64,000 bases of DNA from positions 18,346 through 82,345 of the forward strand of contig JAFPZD010000250.1 of assembly GCA_017417465.1 (NCBI GenBank), written 5' to 3'. The stretch comes from Prevotella sp. GTDB taxonomy: Bacteria > Bacteroidota > Bacteroidia > Bacteroidales > Bacteroidaceae. Below, piece by piece: positions 8,785 through 18,800 of this stretch; position 1 is the first letter of the stretch; each line of letters starts with the position of its first letter. The notes under the pieces are model-generated. The model saw only the letters and a list, made by a program, of their open reading frames with translations, was not told the DNA's origin and searched no databases. Both the position numbers and the translations under genes were made by a program.

Positions 8785-9586
8785 CGGCGTGCTGACCATT
8801 GACGCGAAAGGTGTTCCAAGCAATGCTGATCGCTCGTCGAAACTCTCCATTGCCATCGCACAGGGTATTGCCCACCGGTTGATGGCTAATGTACAGGAGA
8901 AAGCCCTCGGACAGACTGCTGGAGCGCAGTTTGAACAGCTGAATATGGAATTTATTGAGGCCACGTTTCCGTATTTGCAGAACCTGCGTCCCGGCAAGTG
9001 GCACATAGCCAAGCTCGGCAACCGCAATAGTATCAAGACCAGCAGTTTTGCCCAGTATGAGCACCTTGACTATCTCAGTCATCTGACAAAAGAAGATGCT
9101 CGTTTGGCTGCTAGTATGGGCAACGACTACATGGTAGCCCCCGACGTGGTAGTCTATCGCGAGACTGAACCCGACGAGGTCATCAACGAACAGCAGGTCA
9201 TCGTCGACGATTCAGTCAGCTTTTTGTCCGACATCCGGAAGAAATGCGGTGGTCTGCCTATCCTCCACGCTTCTGTATCTGCCAAATGGACTATGCGCAG
9301 CGACCGCGCGCAGAATAGTCGCACCGAGGCACTTGGCCTTATACGCAATCGAAAGGGACACTTGCCCCATATTGTTGTAGTGACCGGCGAACCGATGCCT
9401 GCTCGTATTGCTTCCCTTGCCTTGGGGACGGGAGACATCGACTGCGTATATCATTTCGCCCTCAATGAACTCGTTGAAGCCGTCAAAAATATTGGTGCCG
9501 AAGATTCCATGGAGATGCTCAACATCCTCATTAGAGGCAAACGCCTCAAAGACATCAGCGACTTACCGCTGGATTTGGCTGTATAA
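8729..9586 (+). CDS. NgoMIV-like type II restriction endonuclease
   Basis: A 285-residue protein that resembles NgoMIV along its length, as I recall that sequence, including an almost identical C-terminal stretch (GKRLKDISDLPLDLAV). The expected catalytic residues are present: E69, D139 (APDVVV), S184 and K186 (HASVSAKWT). The RSDR segment (190-193) that reads the GC-rich site is also kept. Each falls one residue before the NgoMIV position. Predicted recognition is GCCGGC. The start at 8729 aligns with the NgoMIV N-terminus, so the 56-bp overlap with the methyltransferase is real and implies translational coupling. No controller gene is present. Confidence 0.9.
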   Translation: MLALIVEARRKYHAELLANGVLTIDAKGVPSNADRSSKLSIAIAQGIAHRLMANVQEKALGQTAGAQFEQLNMEFIEATFPYLQNLRPGKWHIAKLGNRNSIKTSSFAQYEHLDYLSHLTKEDARLAASMGNDYMVAPDVVVYRETEPDEVINEQQVIVDDSVSFLSDIRKKCGGLPILHASVSAKWTMRSDRAQNSRTEALGLIRNRKGHLPHIVVVTGEPMPARIASLALGTGDIDCVYHFALNELVEAVKNIGAEDSMEMLNILIRGKRLKDISDLPLDLAV

Positions 9587-9602
9587 GTTTTTTACAATAA
9601 TA

Positions 9603-10823
9603 ATGAAGCACATCATCATTCTAGGCGACGGCATGGCCGACCACCCAGTTGAGCGGCTCGGCGGCAAGACGCTGCTACAGTATGCCGACACCCCCACTAT
9701 GGACCTGCTGGCCAAAATGGGGCGCACGGGACGGCTCATCACCGTGCCCGACGGTTTCCCACCGGGCTCTGAGGTAGCAAATACCGCTATATTAGGTTAC
9801 GACCTGAACAAGGTGTACGAGGGGCGCGGCCCCTTGGAGGCCGCCAGTATCGGCTATGAGATGGGCCCCGACGACTTGGCATTACGCTGCAACCTCATTA
9901 ATATCGGTGATGGCAAAATCGTCACTCACAACGGTGGAAACCTGCAGACCGAGGATGCCCGCTTGCTCATCGACTACCTCAACGAGCACCTTGGCAGCGA
10001 TACAGTAAAGTTCATCACTGGTATTCAGTACAGACACTTATTAGTGATCAAAGGCGGCTCGAAACACATCGAGTGCGCACCGCCCCACGACCACCCCAAC
10101 GAGGAATGGCAGCCATTACTCGTGAAAGCAGAGAAAGGGTTTGAACAAGAAGCGAAGGACACTGTCGACTTAATCAACAACCTCATCCTTCGCTCGCAGG
10201 AACTGCTGCCCCAGCACCCCTACAACCAGGAGAAGGCCCGTCGCGGCGAGCGTCAGGCCAACAGCATCTGGCCATGGAGCGGTGGCTACCGCCCGTCGAT
10301 GCAGACGCTACAAGAGCTGTACCCACAAGTGAAGTCCGGCTCGGTCATCTCGGCCGTCGACCTTATCCGTGGTATCGGCCACTACGCCGGTCTCGACATC
10401 ATTGAGGTGGAAGGCGCCACAGGACTTGCCGACACAAACTACGAGGGCAAGGCACGTGCCGCCATCGATGCCCTCCACCATCAGGACTTCGTATTCGTTC
10501 ACGTAGAGGCCAGCGATGAGGCCGGTCATGACGGTGACCTCGACCTCAAGCTGACAACCATCGAGAACCTTGACCGTCGGCTTGTCAAGCCCATCTATGA
10601 AGCAACCCTGCAAATGGACGAGCCCGTCTGCATTGCCGTGCTCCCCGACCACCTCACTCCCGTCGAGATGCGTATCCATGTGGGCGAGCCTGTGCCCTTC
10701 CTTATATATTATAAAGGTATAGAGCCCGATGCCGTGCAGCAGTACGACGAGGTTTCGTGCGTCTCCGGCGGCTACGGTCTGCTGCGCCTGCACGAGTTCA
10801 TGGAGACGCTAATGAGCGTATAG
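9603..10823 (+). CDS. ApgM-type phosphoglycerate mutase-like protein, possible homoserine kinase substitute
   Basis: A 406-residue protein of the cofactor-independent phosphoglycerate mutase (COG3635/alkaline phosphatase) superfamily. It has ILGDGMADHP with a metal-binding Asp (D9), the catalytic Ser in PGSEVAN (S56) and late metal motifs (EASDEAGHDGD, LPDH). The open frame runs to 9408, but family similarity starts at MKHIII at 9603, 16 bp after the endonuclease stop. Members of this family sit between thrA and thrC in Bacteroidota and are often annotated as an alternative homoserine kinase. No GHMP-type ThrB lies in this operon. The role in threonine synthesis is inferred from context. Confidence 0.85.
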   Translation: MKHIIILGDGMADHPVERLGGKTLLQYADTPTMDLLAKMGRTGRLITVPDGFPPGSEVANTAILGYDLNKVYEGRGPLEAASIGYEMGPDDLALRCNLINIGDGKIVTHNGGNLQTEDARLLIDYLNEHLGSDTVKFITGIQYRHLLVIKGGSKHIECAPPHDHPNEEWQPLLVKAEKGFEQEAKDTVDLINNLILRSQELLPQHPYNQEKARRGERQANSIWPWSGGYRPSMQTLQELYPQVKSGSVISAVDLIRGIGHYAGLDIIEVEGATGLADTNYEGKARAAIDALHHQDFVFVHVEASDEAGHDGDLDLKLTTIENLDRRLVKPIYEATLQMDEPVCIAVLPDHLTPVEMRIHVGEPVPFLIYYKGIEPDAVQQYDEVSCVSGGYGLLRLHEFMETLMSV

Positions 10824-10850
10824 GCATCCGACATTCACTGATTCGCAAGC

Positions 10851-13697
10851 ATGGATAAAAGAACACTCCTTCTGGCAATGGCCATGACATGCCTGTCGGC
10901 TGCACAGGCCAAAGATTACAACATCGTGAGCTACGGTGCTAAGAACGACACCACTGTGCTGAGCACCACGGCCCTGCAACGGGCCATCGACGAATGCTCG
11001 CAGGCCGGCGGCGGAAGGGTGGTGATTCCCACGGGCAACTACAAGATTGGCTCCATCGAGCTGCGGAGTAATGTCCACCTCCACTTTGAGCAGGGGGCGA
11101 CGCTCTACGGCAGCACTCGGCTTGAAGACTATCGCCCGATGAAGTCCGACTACGTGTCGCTACGTACACAAACCACAACCATCCAACTCATCTACGCCGA
11201 CAAGGTGAAGAACGTCTGCATCGATGGCCACGGCACCATCGACGGACGCGGACGGGCATTCAAGAAGCTCTCATGGAACGATGAGGGTATCACGCGGCCC
11301 CACCTCCTGCGCTTCATCCAGAGCGCAGACATTACAATCCGCGACATCACACTATGCAACAGCGGCTGCTGGATGCAGCACTATTTGGCCTGCGACCGTC
11401 TGCACATCGATGGCATCAAGGTGTTCAACCGTAACAACTACAACAACGATGCCCTCGATCTGGACGGCTGCCATGACGTCATCGTGACAAACATCATGGC
11501 CGACTCAGACGATGATGCCATCACCCTGAAGTCGACATCGCCACGGCTCTGTGAAAACGTCCGCATTAGCGACTGCGTGGTGTCGAGCCACTGCAATGCC
11601 GTGAAGTTAGGTACTGAGACAAACGGGGGCTTCCGTAACATCAGCATCAGCGGCATCGTTGTCAAACCAAGCAGCGACCAACAGGAAAAGTTCTTTGGAC
11701 AGTGGACTGGCTCGTCGGCCATCTCATTGGAAATTGTCGACGGCGGCGTGCTGGAGAACGTCAATGTCTCTGACATCAACGTCGAGGGCACCGAATCGCC
11801 TATCTTCATCCGTCTGGGCAACCGCGGACGAGGCTACATGTTAAGAGATGGGAAGGGCACGCTGAGTGGCAATGGCAACGAAGACACGATTGCCGAACTG
11901 ATTCCCATCGACCACATAGGCCGCATCAATGGTGTACGCCTCGACAACATACAGATTCGAAATGCCGGCCCAACGGGCTGCAGCATCACTGGTCTGCCCG
12001 GTCATCCAGTGGAGAACGTCAGCCTGTCGAACATCACCCTGCACCACAAGGGGGGCGTGGGCTTTGCCGAGCTGCCAACCATTGAGAAGGCGCTGAAAGA
12101 CGAGAAGGAGAAAGAGTATCCCGAAGCCACGATGTGGGGCAGTCTGCCAGCCAAGGGATTTTACGTGCGCCATGCCCGCAACGTGCAATTCCAGAACATC
12201 CAGGTAATGACCGAGCTGCCCGATGCCCGCCCCGACTATGTACGCGTGGACACGGAGGACTTGCGGTGGGGAGACTTGGGCGACGGTACCTATCGTAACC
12301 CCGTGCTAAACGCTGACTTCTCTGACCCCGACGTCATACGCGTTGGCGAGAAATACTATATGGTGGCTTCCGACTTCCATTTCATCGGCATGCAGGTGCT
12401 GGAGAGCGACGACATGGTGAACTGGCGCTACATCAGCCAAATCTATTCGCGCTTCGACGAACCGGGATGGGATGAGAATCGCCACTACGCCGGCGGTTCA
12501 TGGGCACCCGCAATCCGCTACCACGACGGGCTGTTCTACGTCTACTTTTGTACACCCGACGAAGGTCTCTTCATGGCTACGGCAAAGGATGTCCACGGTC
12601 CGTGGAGTCCGCTCCATTTGGTGAAGCGCGTGGAAAAATGGGAAGACCCCTGTCCACTGTGGGACGACGACGGTCAGGCTTATCTGGGCCGTAGCCGTCA
12701 TGGTGCAGGACCAATCATCGTCCACAAAATGTCGGCCGACGGACGACAGCTGCTCGACGACGGTGTCACTGTCTACACAGGTCCCGTGGCCGAAGGCACA
12801 AAGTTCCTTAAGCGCAATGGCTACTACTACTTGATTATCCCGGAAGGTGGCGTAGGGCAGGGTTGGCAGACGGTGCTTCGCTCGCGTAACATCTACGGTC
12901 CCTATGAGCGGCGCGTGGTGCTGGAACAAGGCTCAACGCGCATCAACGGACCGCATCAGGGAGCATTGGTCGACACGCCCACTGGAGAGTGGTGGTTCTA
13001 CCATTTCCAGGAGACGCCTGTGCTCGGGCGTGTGGTCCATCTGCAACCAGCACGCTGGCAGAATGACTGGCCACTCATGGGCGCTGACCTCGACGGCAAC
13101 GGCATCGGCGAGCCTGTTGATGTGTGGCAGAGTCCCCTACCCTCTCGGCCTACAACGCTCCAGACTGATGATGAGTTCGATGGTACTCTCGGCCTTCAAT
13201 GGCAATGGAACCATAACCCGCTCAACGCTTACTGGAACCTCACGGAGCGCAAGGGCTGGCTGACCATCCACGCCCTGCCCGCCGACAGTCTGAAGGACTG
13301 TCACAACATGCTCACCCAGAAAGTCGTAGGATACATGAGCGAAAGCACGACATTGCTCACCCAGACGGGACAATGTTATGCTGGTCTCTTCTGTATCGGC
13401 AGACAGTTCCGAGCCATCGGCCTTTGTCAGCAGGGCGTCTTTGTCGAAGCCAATGGCCAACGGCAAATCGTCAAAGCGGGCAAATACCCCAAACTCTACC
13501 TTCGCATCACCAACGACTGTCAGCAGAACAGCCACCAGTTCGCCTACAGCACCGACGGACAGCAGTTCACACCCGTCGGCGACCCCTTCCCCATGCGTGC
13601 CGGCTATTGGAAAGGCATCCGCGTGGGGCTCTTCTGCTACGGCCACGACGGAAAGGCACAGTTCGACTACTTCCACAGCCAACAGACAAATCTCTGA
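10851..13697 (+). CDS. GH28 - GH43 fusion pectin-degrading enzyme
   Basis: A secreted 948-residue protein with a signal peptide (residues 1-20, ending AQA). The GH28 polygalacturonase beta-helix (about 22-465) shows the family's acidic clusters NNDALDLDG and SDDDAITLKS, and SSHCNAVKLGTE in the place of the GHG region. A GH43 five-bladed propeller (about 481-780) begins NADFSDPDVI with its catalytic Asp and continues with WEDPCPLWDDDG and GPVAEGTKF. A ConA-like C-terminal module completes it (about 800-948). Together these would cut a polygalacturonate-type backbone and remove arabinose or xylose side groups. The gene lies 27 bp after apgM, between it and thrC, which is an odd place for a pectinase. 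Confidence 0.87.
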   Translation: MDKRTLLLAMAMTCLSAAQAKDYNIVSYGAKNDTTVLSTTALQRAIDECSQAGGGRVVIPTGNYKIGSIELRSNVHLHFEQGATLYGSTRLEDYRPMKSDYVSLRTQTTTIQLIYADKVKNVCIDGHGTIDGRGRAFKKLSWNDEGITRPHLLRFIQSADITIRDITLCNSGCWMQHYLACDRLHIDGIKVFNRNNYNNDALDLDGCHDVIVTNIMADSDDDAITLKSTSPRLCENVRISDCVVSSHCNAVKLGTETNGGFRNISISGIVVKPSSDQQEKFFGQWTGSSAISLEIVDGGVLENVNVSDINVEGTESPIFIRLGNRGRGYMLRDGKGTLSGNGNEDTIAELIPIDHIGRINGVRLDNIQIRNAGPTGCSITGLPGHPVENVSLSNITLHHKGGVGFAELPTIEKALKDEKEKEYPEATMWGSLPAKGFYVRHARNVQFQNIQVMTELPDARPDYVRVDTEDLRWGDLGDGTYRNPVLNADFSDPDVIRVGEKYYMVASDFHFIGMQVLESDDMVNWRYISQIYSRFDEPGWDENRHYAGGSWAPAIRYHDGLFYVYFCTPDEGLFMATAKDVHGPWSPLHLVKRVEKWEDPCPLWDDDGQAYLGRSRHGAGPIIVHKMSADGRQLLDDGVTVYTGPVAEGTKFLKRNGYYYLIIPEGGVGQGWQTVLRSRNIYGPYERRVVLEQGSTRINGPHQGALVDTPTGEWWFYHFQETPVLGRVVHLQPARWQNDWPLMGADLDGNGIGEPVDVWQSPLPSRPTTLQTDDEFDGTLGLQWQWNHNPLNAYWNLTERKGWLTIHALPADSLKDCHNMLTQKVVGYMSESTTLLTQTGQCYAGLFCIGRQFRAIGLCQQGVFVEANGQRQIVKAGKYPKLYLRITNDCQQNSHQFAYSTDGQQFTPVGDPFPMRAGYWKGIRVGLFCYGHDGKAQFDYFHSQQTNL

Positions 13698-13723
13698 GAC
13701 ATGGAAGAAAAGTGCCGGAAAGC

Positions 13724-13754
13724 TTTGCCGTTACAGCTTTTTTGTGTACCTTTG
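13724..13754 (+). promoter_or_regulatory. Promoter of thrC
   Basis: TTTG at 13724-13727 and TACCTTTG at 13747-13754 with a 19-nt spacer. This gives thrC a start site of its own, independent of the inserted genes upstream. Confidence 0.8.
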
Positions 13755-13803
13755 CACCAGAAAGACAAAGACTTAGACATTCACAACGAATAACAATCAC
13801 AAT

Positions 13804-15153
13804 ATGAAATACTACAGCACCAACCATCAGGCCCCAGTGGCCGACCTGCGCAAGGCCGTCGTCAAAGGCCTAGCCGAAGACCGCGGCCTTTACATGCCCG
13901 AAACCATTCATCCCTTGCCGAAGGCATTCTTCGATGACATGCCCACCATGAAGTTTCAGGACATCGCCTATAATGTCGCCGCCAACTTCTTTGGCGACGA
14001 TATCGACGGCGACTGTCTGCAGGACCTGGTCTACGACACGCTCTCGTTCGACTGCCCCGTAGTCAAGGTCAAGGATAACATCTACGCCCTGGAACTGTTC
14101 CACGGCCCCACGTTGGCTTTCAAGGATGTCGGCGCACGCTTCATGGCCCGCCTGCTGCAGTATTTCCTGCGCAACGGTTCTGTAAGAAACGACGCCAATA
14201 CGACAGGCGGCGAGGTCAACGTCCTCGTTGCCACCAGCGGCGACACTGGTTCCGCCGTTGCCAACGGTTTTCTCGGTGTTGAGGGCATCCACGTCTACGT
14301 GCTCTACCCCAAGGGCAAGGTCAGTCCCATTCAGGAATGTCAATTCACCACCATCGGCCAGAACATCACTGCCATCGAAGTTGACGGTGTGTTCGACGAC
14401 TGCCAGGCATTAGTAAAGAATGCGTTTATGGACGAGGAACTTAACCGCCAAAAGATGCTGACCTCAGCAAACAGCATCAACGTAGCCCGTTTCCTGCCGC
14501 AGGCTTTCTACTATTTCAATGCTGTGGCACGCCTCAATTCTCAGCTCTTCAATCCTCAGTTAACCATCTGCGTCCCCTCTGGCAACTTCGGCAACATCTG
14601 CGCTGCTTTGTTTGGTCACGCTATGGGTCTGCCAGTGAAGCACTTTATTGCTGCCAACAACGCCAACGACGTCTTCTACAACTACCTACAGACAGGTCAC
14701 TACGAGCCAAAGCCCAGTCTTCAGACGCTGGCCAACGCCATGGACGTGGGTGCCCCCTCAAACTTTGCACGCATCATCGACCTCTACAGCGAGGGTGGTA
14801 AGCTGTCGGCCGAGGAAACCCACAGCCGCATCACCGACCTCATCAGCGGTGCCACTTACAGTGACGACCAGATTCGCGAGACCATGCGCAGCTGCTATGC
14901 CGAGACGGGTTACATTCTCGACCCACACGGTGCCTGTGGCTATCGCGCCCTCGAGGAGCAGCTGCAGCCAGGTCAAGTGGGCGTATTCTGTGAAACGGCC
15001 CATCCCGCCAAGTTTAAGGAGAAGGTTGATGAGATACTGGGCATCGACGTTCAGATTCCCGATCGTCTCGCAGCTTTCATGCGTGGCACCAAACAGAGCA
15101 TTGCCATGAGCAAGGACTTTGCCGACTTCAAGGCGTTCCTGATGAACAGCTAA
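13804..15153 (+). CDS. thrC: Threonine synthase
   Basis: A PLP enzyme that converts O-phosphohomoserine to threonine. The 449-residue protein starts with the family sequence MKYYSTNHQAPV. It carries the PLP lysine in HGPTLAFKD (K107), the TSGDTGSAV phosphate-binding loop and the VPSGNFGN loop. Just before VPSGNFGN, residues of about 244-253 (LNSQLFNPQL) derive from a 7-bp array (14533-14562) that is absent from typical threonine synthases. Own promoter upstream. The short-chain dehydrogenase gene follows after 25 bp. Confidence 0.95.
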   Translation: MKYYSTNHQAPVADLRKAVVKGLAEDRGLYMPETIHPLPKAFFDDMPTMKFQDIAYNVAANFFGDDIDGDCLQDLVYDTLSFDCPVVKVKDNIYALELFHGPTLAFKDVGARFMARLLQYFLRNGSVRNDANTTGGEVNVLVATSGDTGSAVANGFLGVEGIHVYVLYPKGKVSPIQECQFTTIGQNITAIEVDGVFDDCQALVKNAFMDEELNRQKMLTSANSINVARFLPQAFYYFNAVARLNSQLFNPQLTICVPSGNFGNICAALFGHAMGLPVKHFIAANNANDVFYNYLQTGHYEPKPSLQTLANAMDVGAPSNFARIIDLYSEGGKLSAEETHSRITDLISGATYSDDQIRETMRSCYAETGYILDPHGACGYRALEEQLQPGQVGVFCETAHPAKFKEKVDEILGIDVQIPDRLAAFMRGTKQSIAMSKDFADFKAFLMNS

Positions 15154-15178
15154 AGATCCAGACGCTGACATACGACAA

Positions 15179-15883
15179 ATGACGAAACGGGCTATTGTGA
15201 TGGGAGCATCTTCGGGCATTGGCCTGGAGGTGGCACGGCTGCTCAAAGAGCGCGGATGGATGGTGGGCGTGGCTGCCCGCAGAGTGGAACGGCTCACCGA
15301 TTTCGACTTCGCCGCACAAATCGATGTGAACAGCGAGAAGGGCGGCGAGCAGCTGCAAGCACTCATCGAGCAGATGGGAGGCATGGACCTCTATATCCAC
15401 GTCGCTGGCATCGGCCACCAAAACCGAGAGCTGAGAGCCGACACAGAATTGCAGACGGTGCAGACCAACGGCGTCGGTTTTACCCGCATGGTGGGCACAG
15501 CCTATCGCTATCTGGCCAATCATGGCGGCGGCCACATCGCCACCGTCAGTAGCATAGCCGGCACCAAAGGCTTAGGCCCGGCACCAGCCTATTCGGCAAC
15601 AAAAGCATTACAGAACACCTATATTGAAGCATTGGAGCAACTGTCCAATGCCCAGGGCCTGAACATCCACTTCACCGACCTCCGCCCCGGCTTTGTCGAT
15701 ACCGACCTGCTGAACGATGGTCGCCACTATCCTTTATTATTAAATAAGGTACGCGTAGCTGAAGACATCGTCAAAGCCATAGAGCGGAGGCGTCACGTCC
15801 GCGTCATCGATGGCCGCTGGCGTGCCATCACATGGCTGTGGCGACGCATCCCCCGCTGGCTATGGCGGCGGCTAAAGCTCTGA
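15179..15883 (+). CDS. Short-chain dehydrogenase/reductase
   Basis: A 234-residue Rossmann-fold oxidoreductase with the nucleotide-binding motif GASSGIG (residues 9-15), a Ser-Tyr-Lys catalytic set in SSIAG...YSATK, and an N-terminal basic pair after strand 2 (ARR) that favours NADP(H). It lies 25 bp after thrC and is probably cotranscribed. The substrate is unknown. A C-terminal Arg/Trp-rich helix (WLWRRIPRWLWRRLKL) may contact membrane. Confidence 0.85.
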   Translation: MTKRAIVMGASSGIGLEVARLLKERGWMVGVAARRVERLTDFDFAAQIDVNSEKGGEQLQALIEQMGGMDLYIHVAGIGHQNRELRADTELQTVQTNGVGFTRMVGTAYRYLANHGGGHIATVSSIAGTKGLGPAPAYSATKALQNTYIEALEQLSNAQGLNIHFTDLRPGFVDTDLLNDGRHYPLLLNKVRVAEDIVKAIERRRHVRVIDGRWRAITWLWRRIPRWLWRRLKL

Positions 15884-15896
15884 TTTCCATCAATAG

Positions 15897-18800
15897 CTAC
15901 AAACTGGTCACCTCAATGACGGGCTGCTGGCCACGACTGTCCTCACGTTTCCAACTGACGGTCACCGTTCGGCGCTCGCCGGGCATCAGTGTAAAGTAGT
16001 TGTCGCTATAGACGACAGGCAGCATCTGTTCGCCATCCTCACCCTTCAGGTTCAAGCGTAAGAAGGGGGCTATGGTCTTTCCAGTGTTCGTTAGCGTCAA
16101 CTCAGCCGTGATTATCTCACCCTCGCTCAGCACTTTGAACTGCTTTGTCAGCGTAGGTTCGGGCAGCTTGGCGATAGCCGCATAACTGCCGTCGCGATCT
16201 TCGATGAAGTAGTCGTTGGTCGACAACACCGCATTCTTGTCTTTAAGTTGCAGACGCAGCAGGGCACACTGCCCATTGGTCTGTGGTCGCCCGAGTACGG
16301 GCTGCGTTGTATCGTCGCCACTGGTCAATCTTGCCGACTTAGCGACAATCCGTTTGCCAGTTGCCACGTCGTAGAGCGTAGCTGTGGCCGTCAGTCCAGC
16401 ATGATTACCAGCAAAGAGGTTCACCACCTCAATGCTGTCAGTTAGCACGTTCCACTGGATATGCAGCGGTTCGCAACCTTTCTTTACGCCAAAATAGGCC
16501 GCGGTGGGGTCAAGGTAGTAGTCGTAGGTCTGCCATACCATCGACGGCCAGCAGGGATGGCTCATCCAGATAAGCAGGCCCGAGCGCGTCTTGCTGCCCG
16601 ACTCGAACATGGCACGGTAGCCTTGGTAGTTAATAAGCTGTGCCCAGCGGAGGAAAGGTTCCAATTGAGAATTGAGAATTGAGGATTGAGAAGTAGGCTG
16701 CACATCGTTCGACTGTCCCATGGCTTTAGTAACCAACGCATTGAACTCCAAGGCGCGCTGGGCACCAAGCAGAGTGTAGTCATGTTGTCCCCACTGCACC
16801 GACTGCGGCCAAAGCGAGTCAGGGGCAAAGGTACGCCGCATGCTCTCGATATTCATGACAGCAGGCATGCCACGCTCGGTGTGGATCTTGCCCGACTGGC
16901 GTTCGAAGTATACCTTTGCGGGCTGTGCGCAATAGGGTCCATGACCTGTCACGCCGTCGTCGGCCGAGCTACTGATGTAGCCTAAACCCGGCGACAGCTG
17001 ACTGACAAACTGGCGCAGCTTGCGGTCGATATTCGTAGGCGGATAACCCTCGTTGCGGCCACAATAGATGCCGATGGCGGCATGTTGACGGATGCGCCGC
17101 ACGTAGTCCTCAGCATTATCGAGGAACAAGCGGTCATCGTAGGGGTCTGGGCCATCGGCAGGGTTAGCCAACCAGAAGTCTTGCCAAATCATGATGCCGA
17201 GTGAGTCGCAGACATCGTAAAAAGCGCGGTCGCCCGTCTGTCCCACCCAGTTGCGTATCATCGTACAGTGCATGTCGCGGTGGTAGCCCACAGCTGCCTC
17301 GTACTCACGCCGTCCGTACTGCAGGTTATGCTCGGCAAAGCCCCAGTTGCCACCAAGTGGCACAAAGCGGCGGCCGTTGATGTAGACGAGCAGGCTATCG
17401 GCCATCTGCTCATAGGTCATCTGGCGCAGGCCTGCCTTGTAATGAGCCTCACCCCCGGCCCCTCTCCCAAGGAGAGGGGAATATATAGATTTGGAGGCGG
17501 AACTGTCAGCGGAAGGTTCGGAGGATATATTATCAGCGGAAGAGGTATATACTCCCCTCTCCTTGGGAGAGGGGTCGGGGGTGAGGCTGAACCCTGCATC
17601 ATAAAGATAGGGCTCGCCATAGCCATTAGGCCACCACAGCCGGAAGTCACTGCTCGTCAGCTGCGGGAAGTCTTCTGGCGAGAAGCATACCTCCTGCTCG
17701 CTTTGGGCGGGCAGCGTCACCTTCTTTTCGAATGTCACATCGCCAATCCAGCCCCTGAGAGTGCCGCTTACTGCCGTCGCATTATGATTCTTCACAAACA
17801 CCGAGGGGGTCACCCTGATGCTTTTGTCTATATACTCCCCTCTCTTTTCGGAGAAGGGTTGGGGGAGAGGCTTTAACTCTGTCCCCACATACGGGTCGCT
17901 CAGCGATACGCCACCAGGCACTTGCTTCACATAGACGTCGCCCCAGATACCAACCTCACGTCCGCGAACCGTCGTTATCCAGTCCCAACCGATAGTGGCA
18001 TGGAACGTAGGATTGTCTGCTCCCAGAATGCCGCCATTAAACTGCGTCGTGTTCTCGTTCTTCTCCTTCACCGAACCAAAATGCTCGTTGCAGATGATCT
18101 CCACGGCCACGTAGTTATTTCCCTCACGCAACAGGCCCGTCACATCAAACTCTCCACGCTGGAAGGCACCCTCGATGCGTCCAAGACGCACGCCGTTCAA
18201 GAAAATGTTCGCTTTCCAGTTGATACCGTCGAAGCAGAGAATCGTCTTCCCTTGTTGGGAGATATTGGAGGTGGTGACGATGCCTCTATACCAGAAGTTC
18301 GAGCGGAAATAGGACTCGGAAATCTGGTCCACCCAGTCGGCATAGTTAGGGTTGGGCACCGCCCCTATATTTATAAAAGAGGTAAGCACCGTGCCAGGCA
18401 CCGTCGCCGGTATCCATCCATCGGGGGCGAAGTCGGCCGAGGCTATCTCCTCGCCCGTAGCATGCACCTCTGATGCCCGCTGCAACTGCCAATTTGCAAG
18501 TGAAGAGTGACACTTTTCACTTTTTCCCCACACTTCCAGCTCACGCAGGGCATAGTAACCACACTCGTTGGGTTCCTCCATGACAAGGCGTACGGCACGC
18601 CCGTCGTCTTCTATCTCATGATGCCATCGCCGAGGTTCTTGATACCATCGCGGCACGATGCTGTCGATGTCGCACGCTGTGCCGAGGTCGACTTTCAGCC
18701 ACTGCTTACCACCGCCGTCGCTCATCCACATCGAGCTGAACTGTTGTGATGACTGCATCCAAAGCTCCTGGCCGGCCTCATCGTAGAAATGCAAGCCATG

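Noticed and set aside
9408-9602. N-terminal extension of the ApgM-type protein
   Set aside because: It overlaps the endonuclease gene in another frame. Family similarity and the 16-bp gap place the start at 9603.
17268-17876. 202-codon plus-strand frame inside the GH2 gene
   Set aside because: It is open because the palindromic cassette is stop-free on both strands. The GH2 frame carries the conserved motifs.
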